64,000 nt of DNA, from positions 33,366,995 through 33,430,994 of the forward strand of contig CP141142.1 of assembly GCA_035235625.1 (NCBI GenBank). Reading direction: 5' to 3'. The stretch comes from Saururus chinensis (taxonomy: Eukaryota > Streptophyta > Magnoliopsida > Piperales > Saururaceae). The notes below the pieces were generated by a model. It saw only the letters and a program-made list of their open reading frames with translations, did not search any database and had not been told where the DNA came from. A program made the position numbers and the translations under genes. Each line of letters starts with the position of its first letter. Positions within the stretch are counted from its first letter, which is position 1. This document shows, piece after piece, positions 48,076-58,259 of this stretch.

Positions 48076-50325
48076 CTACTGCAAACAACTTAAGAACTCC
48101 TTATTGTATAGATTATACTTTTGAGCTATTTCCTGATCAAACGGCAATGAGTCTACGAAGAAATCGTCCCTTGGCAACTCTTTTGTGTTGCTATAAGGAT
48201 GCTCTGTGTGTCCTTCCTTGCCATCAAAACTGTAACTAGATGTGGCCTGCAAGGTCTCTAGTGGAAAGGATGATTGACCCTCAGGCCTCCTTGATCCCAA
48301 ATTGAGACTAGAGTGAGCCGTGGTGGGCAGAGGCCTGATGGCTGGTACCACATTGTCGGTGGGCGTCGGACGGGCCGTGGAGTGAGCGCCGGATCCGCGG
48401 GCAGCCGGGACGTCATGGTTGTGTTTGCCCTCATAGGTGGTGATCACAGCCCTTAAGTCGTGTGATGCCCTCTCCACAAGCTTCCTCACATTACACCCAC
48501 TGCTGGTGCATTTGTAGTAACTCCTGTAGATTGAATCAAAACTTCCAATTAGAACATTTGACTAAAGTTTTTACAAGAGTTAATGGTTTCAAAAAGTACT
48601 TAGGCTATGAATTTGTGATCAACAATATTCTCACAAAATTTTGACTAATTGAGCCAATTACCTTGGATTATGGTTGCCCTTCACCACTTTCTGCCCATAC
48701 TTTCTCCATCTGTATCCATCATCAAGAATGTCAATGTCGCTGGTAGTCTGAACTACAACTTTGGGTTCTCTGACCATTCTATTGCCAGCAGCTGATAACC
48801 CATCATAATCAATCTCACTCTTCCTGCAGAAAAAGATCCAAACTCATCAATACTAGAACAGATATTCAGTAAGGCACTGGGTACGGTTCCCATGAAAAAT
48901 ATCTGTAATTGAGAAGCTCATTTACCATCTTTTGGAATTGGGTTCATCTTCAGCTAGCTCATCTCCGGCCGACTTCCTTGAGCTTTGATCAAGATCTTCA
49001 TCATTGAAGTCGATCATGGAGTTGTTCGGAGAAGCTGATGATTCCATCTGCAACTGGCGGGGCCCCAGATCAAAAGGCTGTTCAGGGATTTCAGTTGAAG
49101 CTTGAATTGATTGGGAGGAAGCACTTGAACTCCTTCTGGTGGATTGAGGCTTTGGATGGCAGTGGGTCCCCTTGTAAACAATCTCAGTTATATGGCCATC
49201 TATTGAAGTCTCTACCTTCTTCTTTGTGGGGCAGTTTGGGAAGGTGCATTTGTAATAACTTCGCGGATTTTCGCTGCCTTTGACTTGTTTTTGCCCATAT
49301 TTCCTCCAGTTGTAGCCGTCATCAGATCTTCTATTGTGTTTGTATGACTGAAACGCTTGGTTCTGGTGCCCATATTCGGATTTCTTTGTGGATGGGAATT
49401 CTGATTCTAATGGCTTATTTGGCTCATTGTTCCAAGAGGTTTGCTGGTAGCTTGAGGCTTGCTCCTGTTGCATATGATCCAAGATGAAATTTAGCAACAA
49501 AAGACAGAAATATGAAGAAGTCACAAATACCATAACAAACAACTACCATTGACTGACTAAATTAATACCGTTGACATTGTCACTGAGGGAGGGAACATTG
49601 TGGACGATCCATTATCAGTTCTTGTAGTTTGGTAGGCAAAATCCGGATAAGTCCTCTCCTGTTTGACGCTTGACAGGAAATTGTTGCTACTGGCGCTCCA
49701 AGTGACTGGGTTTGAGGGAAATGATCCAGTGGTTGGTGATTGAAGAACCTACAGTCAAATCAACAACATAAGCTACAGGGCCATCTAGATAAGGGGTAAT
49801 GAAAAAGGAAGCAGAGAAACTTCTAATTTATAATTTGTTTGGAAAGGGAGATGCACCCACTTGGATTAAAAACTTCTAGAAATGAGGAAAGACAGATAAA
49901 TTTGGACCAGTTCAAAGGAATTTGATATGTTAAAGAGAACAAACACAATTATATGCATATTTTAAAATTAGAGAGTTGGATAGAGAGGTACAGCTAATCA
50001 GACTTACTGTGGACGAGGGGAGGAGGAGAGGAGAGCCCAGGAACTCGGTGGGGCTGATGCCAGGAGGAAAAGAGAAGTAAGAAGAGGGAGAAGCAGGTGG
50101 AGGAGACATGGGTAGAGAAGGAGGAGGCAAGGATTTGAACTTGGGAGCTCCAGCTCCGTTGGAGTCAAGTCGGCCGGAGAAGCTCAGGCCGGCCAGGGCT
50201 GTGGACCCGCCGCCACCTCTGCTGCTGCCGTGGGTGGAGGGTAACGAAGAATTGAAGTGGGGCGTTAAGGAGAAGCGCTGGTGGGAGTTGCCTGAAGGGT
50301 TCAAGGCTCCTGCAGAAGAGGCCAT
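48076..50325 (-). CDS. WRKY33-like: Group I WRKY transcription factor (WRKY33-like), five exons
   Basis: Exons 50325-50008, 49748-49569, 49464-48926, 48823-48662 and 48523-48076 join in frame with GT-AG introns to 548 residues. It should bind W-box DNA (TTGAC core) in the nucleus. The N-terminal WRKY domain has WRKYGQK at 219-225 and a C-X4-C-X22-H-X-H finger (C239, C244, H267, H269). The C-terminal domain has WRKYGQK at 385-391 and C-X4-C-X23-H-X-H (C405, C410, H434, H436). The phase-2 intron after NPR in the C-terminal domain is the conserved WRKY intron. Ser-Pro sites at S74, S79, S91, S98 and S110 resemble the MAP-kinase cluster of Arabidopsis WRKY33, a regulator of defence against necrotrophs and of camalexin synthesis. 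Oddities: the first finger ends HCH instead of HNH, and the C-terminal turn reads KGNHNPR where P usually follows N. Both should be tolerated. The acidic/Ser stretch 308-345 links the domains. Confidence 0.93.
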
Positions 50326-50452
50326 GGGAGGATGGAAGGGAGAGGAAGGGAGTGTGGGGAGCAGAAGGGAGGGGGAGGGAGATTTTGAAGAGGTGAAAAT
50401 CCTCTCACGTAAGAAAGCGCGAGGGAATTTTCCTGGAAATGGCAGGTAACGG

Positions 50453-50494
50453 TTGACCGTTGAAAAGTCTGGTCAGAGCTCGGTTAATTTGACT
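50453..50494 (-). promoter_or_regulatory. W-box pair upstream of the WRKY gene
   Basis: TTGACC at 50453-50458 and TTGACT at 50489-50494 (plus strand) lie about 130 and 165 bp upstream of the ATG. W-boxes are bound by WRKY proteins, and WRKY33-type genes are commonly auto- or cross-regulated through them. Binding here is inference. Confidence 0.5.
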
Positions 50495-51440
50495 GGGTAT
50501 GGTGGCTGCTGGGCGAAATAAATGGCCTCCATCCGCCATGCAGTGGATCCAACGGTGATCCTCCCTTGGGGACCATGGGAGGATGGGCCCGAGTCTGGAC
50601 CCAGTTTCTTCTGGTGGGGCCCTTCCATCTTGGTAGGCGAAAATTCAACGAAACAGATAGGGTCCACCGAATCCAGATGGGACAAAAATAAGCCCCACAT
50701 AGGTGGGCTTGGGGGGAACAGGCCCATCATACGTGGCTTTAGAGGATCCCCAAGGGGTAGCATTACGGGTAGAAAATGATGATTGCTTCTCGAATTTGTC
50801 CCTCAAAATCGAATTCCGGTGTGGCTGGTTTTGGTTGTATCGAGAAAGAGTAGCGCATGGAAAGCTCACTTTGTTTTAGAAGAAATCATAAAATACATAT
50901 CATACCAAAAAGTTAGATCAAATTGTTACATATTACCTGCCCAAGTGTTACATATTACCTGCCCAATATATAAATAAGGAGGATGTGCTTTCATGTAAAA
51001 TAAATTGTTGATGTTCTTCTACCTATTAGCTCTGGCAGCTTGGTGCGTTTATTTGCACTTTGACCATGCACCTTAGGCCCTTCCAACTGCAACTTCCATT
51101 GCCCTAATCCCGGCCCTTCCAGCCGCTGGTGCCATCTCCCTCCCCCCATCCCTCTCCACCAGCATGTGCCATCACCCCACCCCTTCCCTTTTGTCCGCAC
51201 CTACCAGCTCCCTCTCTTCCTCCATTAGCTACCCTCTTATTCCCTTGTGTCCTCAAGCTAGTGACTAGGTTTCATTTCTGCCCATTAGTCCGGCCAGCCA
51301 CCCTTTAGTTCCGACGGCTAATTGGCCTCTGGCCCTCAGTTGCAGTAGCTAACTCAGGCTCCACCCCTCATTTTTTGTGGCTAAGTTGGCCTCCGCTTAT
51401 CACTTCTTATGGCTACACAATGCAAGTAAACTTATGGAAG
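50495..51440. other. WRKY upstream flank, gene-free
   Basis: ORFs on both strands at 50473-50869 have no recognised domain. Positions 51040-51400 are pyrimidine-rich and mildly repetitive (ccttccag/ccagc phrases). Confidence 0.5.
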
Positions 51441-51444
51441 ACAT

Positions 51445-51600
51445 TAACTTTCTTTAGATAGGCTACATTGCTATAACCATTGCTATGGCCATTAGAATTA
51501 ATATATTGAAATACAATAGGAAGGGCATCAAAATTGCGATGAAAGGAGTCATCGAAATTGCGATAGCCTTCCTATTGCAAGTGCCATTGCAATATGAATT
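51445..51600. repeat. Degenerate GCGAT/ATTGC repeat, left flank of the MULE nest
   Basis: Repeated attgcgat-, cattgctatggcc- and gtgccattgcaa-type phrases. They resemble, partly in inverted orientation, the array at 57990-58210 on the far side of the MULE transposase. They could be MULE terminal or subterminal repeats. Confidence 0.4.
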
Positions 51601-51873
51601 GTGATGGACATTTCTTCAAAATTTTGTATTTGTTGCCCATATGATAAATGTTATATGCTAGGAAAATATGTGTATGATGACACAATAATTCTTTTATTCC
51701 ACGAACCATCCTCTAAGCTTAGAGTATTGACATGCTTTGGGGGTGTGATTAAGTCTAATGACAATGACAAAGAAATGATTGTTGTGGACGGATCTTTTAT
51801 ATCTCTTAATTATAATACTTTTATGATTAGTATAAAAATTATTTGTTTTTGGTTTGATTTTATCTTCTTTTAG
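51601..51873 (+). pseudogene. Possible N-terminal part of the MULE transposase
   Basis: A 90-codon ORF with a FGGVIKSNDNDKEMI segment followed by FISLNYNTF, a pattern reminiscent of the N-terminus of plant MuDR-like proteins (a GG turn, then a short conserved Phe/Leu helix). It is on the same strand as the transposase relic 4.3 kb downstream. The match is weak. Confidence 0.25.
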
Positions 51874-51879
51874 TAATGA

Positions 51880-54690
51880 GTTAGTTTAATTGTGAATTTT
51901 TTTAGTTTATTTTAAATTTTTAGTTTAGAAATATTAATGCCTAGCTTAATCCATTAATTTCTACAATTTGACATCATTTTGTTATTTAAATTACTTAATC
52001 AAGGAAGTGGGCCCACTATGGGACCCACATCTTTATTAGACGACATGCTAACACCTTTGGGCACTGACCTTCTCTTGATTTTTCTAAATGTGCTTTAGTT
52101 TGGTTAATTTTATTTTTGAGGTCTAATGCATACATATAATGTCATTTAAGGCCTATTGGGCTCATTTCTTAGCTTAATAATTAATTTCCTAGCCAAAAAT
52201 AAGTGACTTACTATAAATAGAAAACCCTAGCCCTTTCCCATTTGGGGAAGGGCTAAGAATGGGAAAGCTAGAAGAGTTATACCCCATTCTAAAGATGAAA
52301 TCTTATCTTAAGGTAAACTTCTTTTAATCCTTCCTTGTTCCTTTCAAATTTACCTTAATAATCCTATGTTTCATCTCTTCTATTAGGATTATAGGTTTAT
52401 TCTCATCAAGCTCCTTTCTTTAATCTTGATTTGAAGCCTTAAGTCTTGTAATTTTTGTTTTTAACATAATAAAGTCTTAGATCTACCAACTACTTGTTGA
52501 TTTGAGTCTATTTTAGTGAAAAAAGTTAGGATTTTGCTTAGGACTAATAAAAACTCTAATTTATGGGTAGAGATTTTTTAGCTTGGAGATCATTTAAGAG
52601 GTTTGCAATCTGATTAGAGGTAAGGGATTTTATTTAAAGAGGTTTCTTATATTTAGCTCCATGAATGTGGGTAGATTCAAGTTCTTGAATTTTTTTATAA
52701 TTTATGGTGATTCTTCTAAAATAGATGATTTGATGTTGTTTTTGCATATTTAAGCATGAAAAATGTTAGATTTAACATGGTTTAGGACTAGGTAATGAAT
52801 ATGTGAAGTTTCATGAAGAGTTAGGAATTTTTATAGATTTTTTAAATAGTTTTAGTTTGGTTTCAACATGGGGAAGACGAACTGTTTAGAGTTCTAGGCC
52901 AACCGTTCCATCGCACTGTTGAGCCAATCGAATGGACAACCATTCGAACAGGCTACCAGGCCATTCGAACGGCCATATTCTTTTGAATTTATGTGTATTT
53001 TTTTTTATATTTTGACCATTTCTGCTTGCTTATATCATAATTCTAGTAAATTATAGCCATAAGAGAGTATGAATGCTTGCACATGTCACATTAATTGCAT
53101 ATGAACCATGATCTATGTGTTTTAGCTTAATTATAGAGATGACTATGTATGTTTAAGCTTAGTATGATGCTCTACTTATTTTAAAGCCATATTCAATCAT
53201 TTATTCATGTTTACTTCATGACTCAATGACTCCAGTAGATTATGACAATAAGGGAGTATGAATGCTTGCACGTCACATTAATTACATATGAACCATATTA
53301 CACATGTTTTAGATCATCTATAAACATGATCATGTATGTATATTTTACTTGTGCTTACATGACCTTGTTTGCCACGTATGAACCATTTTGCATGTATACG
53401 TATTAGTGTATGTTTACCTATGCTTGCATACATTAAACATTGCTCACGTAAGTATCACGTTGTATATATCATGAAAATGATTTGTTAAGCTATAATTAAC
53501 CATGATTAATCAATTCGGTGTCATAGTTATCTAGATTGGTTGTATCGGAGATTAATAACTAGTTTTATGTCCCTTAAGGGCGGATCTTTCTATCCTATAG
53601 GTAGGTTTTGTAGCTCCTTGAGGGCACGTTTCCTCCCCGAGTGAGAAGATTGGATTTTCTATAAGGAGATGAATTATTGTGACATAGACTTGAGAATCCA
53701 GGCTGGTATGTTCGTGTGCACTGGCTTACCAAGGAGTAATCTCTAGTCATGATTTACCCAAACTGCTTCAATCTTCAGTTTTAGGAATTTGGACTTCCTT
53801 TTTGTGATTTCTAAGGTGAGCAAGTCTGCTCTGGTTTTGGCCATGGTAAGCAGTTGATTTCTTTTCTAGAAACATTCATCATAGTATTTGCACATGTGGT
53901 GTATGGATTATATACTTATATTTGCACCTATTGTGTAGGGAATGATGATACTTGAATATGCAGGATGAATGTGGATTGTTCTACTTGAACATGCAGGATG
54001 TGAATGGATTCTGATATTTGAATGAATGTATAGGTCGTGCATATGTAATTATGAAATATGATTGAGATTATAATGTAGAAGTGTTGTTTGATGATATGTG
54101 TTGCATAAATGAGATAATTTCCACAAGTTGGATGTGTTTAGGGTTTAATTGCTTTTGTATGTTAACACCGGTTTGCATGAGGTTGATGTTATGATTCTTC
54201 AGGATTATGTTGTGGTGTTAATGTAAGCTTTATATTTTATTCAAAATCCTTACTGAGCTAGCTTACCCCTTGTTGTGTTATTTTTTGTTTTGGGACTGTA
54301 TGTTTGTGCCAAGCAAGTGCTTAGGATAACTTTTTTTATGAGCATAGAGGTGATGAGTAGATTCACATGGAGAGTGGGCTAGTTGTTTTGTGATGAGATA
54401 GACTTATGTTATGTTTGGTGTTAGAACCTTGTTACTTTATATGTTTTATGGATAGCCTTTGTTGGCTTAGACATGTTGTAGACTTTGAGGCTTATGACTA
54501 CTATGTTATGAGATTATGTGGGTAATTTGTTGGACTAAGTGAGACTTTAATTAATTTTTTTACCTATTGTTGTATGCTTTTGCACAAAGGGCTATGCTAT
54601 GTACTTCGATCTAACCCTCTTGGGTTAGCTTTTTCGCTTCATCATGCCTTGTCACATCTCCTTGGACTGGGTTGGTGGGTGGGGCGTGAT
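51880..54690 (+). repeat. LTR-like direct repeat, copy 1
   Basis: It matches 58260-61190 in the same order: tgcctagcttaatcc, an actataaatagaaa TATA-like phrase, a ctcaaggtaaa or cttaaggtaaa segment, gtatgaatgcttgca, catgaaaatgattt, TTAACACCGGTTT and cttactgagctagc. It ends GGGGCGTGATA, one base from a GGGGCGTGACA LTR end, just before a gypsy protease relic. So it is likely a 5' LTR. The start is not sharply defined. A CATTCGAAC cluster sits at 52915-52975. Confidence 0.6.
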
Positions 54691-54899
54691 AAGTAAAATT
54701 TTGACATCGAAGCACAACTTTGTCCAAAAGTGAAGGAGGCTAAGAAATTATCCCTTAATAATAACGAGGAGTCAGTAATAAAAGATTTAGACAATGTTAA
54801 CGACGTTGAATTCTATGAGCTTATTGTCTTATTGCTTGCTTGTAGCATGTGTTGCTTGATCTTGGTGTTAGATCTTGTGATTTAATGTCTAGTTGTGTT

Positions 54900-56125
54900 G
54901 TGAAAGGTGTCAAACATCACCAATTCTTTGCATTTTTTCATTTCATCTCTTTTTGCTCGTGAGCTTAATGCTGAGCCAAAGTTATTGTTGATTCCTTTGT
55001 GTGGTGTGTCTACCCCTTCGTCTTCTCTTCGGGCAGAGTATCTTGAAAAGGTTTTCGTAGTGGTTGAAGGGCATGTGTTGTTTGCTAATTTGATTGTTTT
55101 TCCTATAATTGATTTTGATGAGATTTGAGGCATGGACATGATGTCAATATATCATAGACATGTTCATTATTGAGGGAAGAAACTTGTGTTTGCTTTGTCA
55201 GATGTCGAACCTTTTGTTTTTCAGTGCAAGAGATGGGTTAGTAGCAAGTTCTTAGTGTCTTCTTCTACGGTAAGGAAATAGATCGATAGTAGGTGCATGA
55301 CTTTTCTTGCAAGCTTCTCGGTGAAGAGTGCAACACTGCTTCCTATTGAGTCCATTCCTATGGTGTCAGAGTATACAGATGTCTTTTCGGATGACTTGTT
55401 AGGATTACCTCTTGAGAAGGAGATCGAGTTCAATATTGATATTCTTCTATACATTATTTCTATTTCTAAAGAACCTTACCGCATGACTCAAATGAAATTG
55501 AAAGAGCTTAAGACTCAGCTATAAGACTTGATAGACAAGGGATACATAAGGCTTAGTGCATCTCTATGGGGCGCAATAGTTCTCTTTGTGAGGAAGAAAG
55601 ATAGTTCCCTTAAGCTGTGCATTGATTACCGAATGTTGGATCAGGTAATCGTCAAGAACAAGTATCCTTTGCCACATATTGATGATTTGTTCGATTAGTT
55701 ACAACATGCTAAGGTATTCTCAAGATTGATTTGAGGTCGAGCAACTATCAACTTCGTATTTGACCAATGATGTGTCTAAGTCAACTTTCAGGACACGTTA
55801 TGGTGTTATGAGTTCTTTGTTATGCCTTTTAGTCTTACTAATGTACCCACATCTTTTATGGACTAGATGAATAGAGTTTTTAGGCCTTAGTTAGATCACT
55901 TTGTCATTATTTTTGTAGATAACATATTGATCTATTTAGCTAGAAAGAAAGATGATAAAAAAATGCTTAAGGATTGTCTTGTAAACTTTGAGTAATCACA
56001 AACTCTATGCAAAGTTTGACAAGTTTGAATTTTAGTTAGAGGAAGTGCAATTTTTAGGCCATGTGATTTTTAGGCTTGTGTGTACGAGAATGACTTTGTA
56101 CCAAATGAAACTGTAAAGATTGAAA
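54900..56125 (+). pseudogene. Ty3/gypsy protease-reverse transcriptase relic
   Basis: The frame starting at 54907 runs, with a few stops, through the end of the protease region (ALSDVEPFVF-type) and the linker VSEYTDVFSDDLLGLPLEKE into RT blocks: [23 protein letters not shown] and [14 protein letters not shown] frameshift occurs near 55723. The catalytic box reads FVDN instead of F/YVDD, so the enzyme would be dead even without the stops. Gag, RNase H and integrase are missing. It follows the LTR-like copy 1 by about 200 bp and meets the MULE relic at its 3' end. Confidence 0.85.
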
Positions 56126-56149
56126 GTAGTTAGGCAACATCATTGTAGT

Positions 56150-57870
56150 GTATCATATGGGAGAACAACTTTATTGGCATTGGGTAACAATTCAAGGATC
56201 AGTTTGAAGTTAGGTAGACATTGAAATAATTTGCAATTGCTCAGAATTTTAGCTACAAATATGCGAGGAATAGAAAACAAAGGGTTACAATTATATGTAA
56301 AGATGCGAGTTGTAGTTGGAAAGTTCATGTACTATTAAAGGCAAATACAGGTCATATTGAAGTGAAGGAGTATGTTGCACATCATTCATGTGTCGGGGGA
56401 CGAGGAAAAGGTACCATTCTCATGCATCAGAGAGTCTTGTTGGAGCTCATTATGGATGATTGAGCAAAACTCTTGCATATCGGGCAAGTGTAAGTGTTGA
56501 AGGACATGTAGCGAGAATATGGAATATGAATCCCATATCAAAAGGTCTGGTGTGCTAAAGAGGTGGCAAGATGCATAATATATGGTAATTACAATAACTC
56601 TTACAACGATATTTTGTATTATTGCAATAAACTACAGATGACAAACCTTGGGAGCCATGCAAATCATCAGGTGAATCTTGCTAATAGGAGGTTTACGTGT
56701 TGCTTTCTTTCATTAAGTGCATTTATTCTTGTTTTTAACTACTATAGACCCTTATTTTTCTTGGATGACATGTATTTTATGGTCGGGCAAAGGGAACCCT
56801 TCTAGTTGCTTGTGTTGTTGCTGGTGTAGATCATATATTTCAGCTATGTATGTTGCAAAAGGCATAGAAAATAAGGTGAATAGGACTTGGTTTCTTATAC
56901 AAATATGGGACATTGTAGGGGAAGAGAGGTAGACCACTTTTGTCTATGACAAGGACAAGGGGTTGATTAGTAGTATAACAACAGTATTCCTAGAAGCTTT
57001 TCATGGCAACCATGTTCATCACTTAGAACACAACCATTGGGATAAGGGCTTGAGAAGCAGGGTCCATGAAGGCAGAAAAATAAAAGTGGCAAAGATGATC
57101 ACAAGGTTGCAAGTTTTTCCGATATGCACAAGTATGGGAAGGCACTACTAGAGCTCCAACAAGCATATGAAGTGACATATATTAAGGTATGACAAAATGA
57201 CTCGAAACTATGGTGTGATGCACTATTCCCTAACAAACGGTACAACCACCTTTTGAACAACATAGTGAAAAGCTTCAATAGTTGGGTGAGGGTAGAGCAT
57301 AAGTTGTTGAATGTTGGGCTGCTTGATGGGATTTGTACGAGAATAATGACGAAGATGCATGAGGCCAGACATGTTTTTGAGAATTGGGATTCATACCTTA
57401 TTCCATAAATCAATGAAAATTTGAATGAATACATCAACACATTTTGTACACTTCTATCTTTTCTGCTAATGCCAATGTGGTAGAGATGGGTGGACATTTA
57501 ACAGTCAACATTCATGACAACACTTGCACATGTAGGAAGTGATAAATGATGGGGCTACCATGTAGGCATGCATGTGCTACTATATCTATGATAGGGGGTA
57601 TGACAACTAACTATTGTGGGGGAGATTATTGGACTAGTGAATGCTACTTGAGCACTTTTAGAGAAACTATTTTTCTAGTACCCCATGATGACAAGCTAGT
57701 GAGCGCTATCACTTATGAATGTGATGAACTAATTCTTCCTCCTACATCAAAAAGGCCACAGAGCAAACATAAGAAAAAGAGGATTGAATCTCAAAGGCAC
57801 TCAACACATCAATTTTAGTGCGGTAGGTGTGACGGCCTTGGCCACAACCGCCTAACTTGCGTGGTTCCAA
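56150..57870 (+). pseudogene. MuDR-like (MULE) transposase relic
   Basis: Domains come in MULE order across frames. The MuDR N-terminal domain (56183-56440; FAIAQNFSYKYARNRKQRVT, then CKDASCSWKVHV) is followed by the DDE core (about 56720-57110; FLDDMYFM-type strand, TWFLIQIWD, YDKDKGLISSI and HHLEHN), a SWIM zinc finger (57525-57590; CTCRK then GLPCRHACATI) and a CCHC knuckle (about 57820-57862; CGRCDGLGHNRLTC). In-frame stops and frameshifts are frequent. Several stops in the N-terminal domain fall at Gln positions as TAA or TAG, consistent with C-to-T decay. The 90-codon ORF at 57546-57818 carries the SWIM end. Confidence 0.85.
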
Positions 57871-57989
57871 TCAACATGTAGTGAGTCTATAATTTCTTCA
57901 ATATTCTATTAATTATGTATGATATGTAATTTCATTTTGATAATTTATATGTGCCATAGTAGACCATGTTTAACTAAGATGGGTCCTTA
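57871..57989. other. MULE 3' flank
   Basis: AT-rich, nothing recognised. Confidence 0.5.
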
Positions 57990-58210
57990 TTATTAAGCAA
58001 GACCTCAACCCATCGGAAGCATAATTGAAAGTGGCATTGAAAACAACTTTTTCCCATTGAAAGTGCCATCACAAATAGCTTCACACCATCGAAAGTGGCA
58101 TTGTAATCAGATTGAGGCATCACAAGTTTCACCGCAAATGGCTTCACGCCTTCATAAGTGGCATTGCAAGCATAATTAGGCCATCGCAAGTGCCATCACA
58201 AATAACTTCA
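57990..58210. repeat. Degenerate minisatellite with CCATCG-AAGTGGCATTG units
   Basis: Four to five units of about 45-50 bp with ccatcgaaagtggcattg and atcacaa-tagcttca phrases. Possible MULE right-end subterminal repeats, comparable with 51445-51600. Confidence 0.6.
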
Positions 58211-58259
58211 TTAGACCATTTGTAAGATCTATAAAGTTTTACTATTTTTTATTTTTATT

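Noticed and set aside
50473-50869. Possible second gene upstream of WRKY (96- and 85-codon ORFs)
   Set aside because: No domain, and opposite frames are equally open. The composition is explained by promoter-proximal GC content.
57990-58210. CRISPR-like direct repeats
   Set aside because: The units are degenerate and have no spacer structure. The genome is clearly plant and the array flanks a MULE relic.
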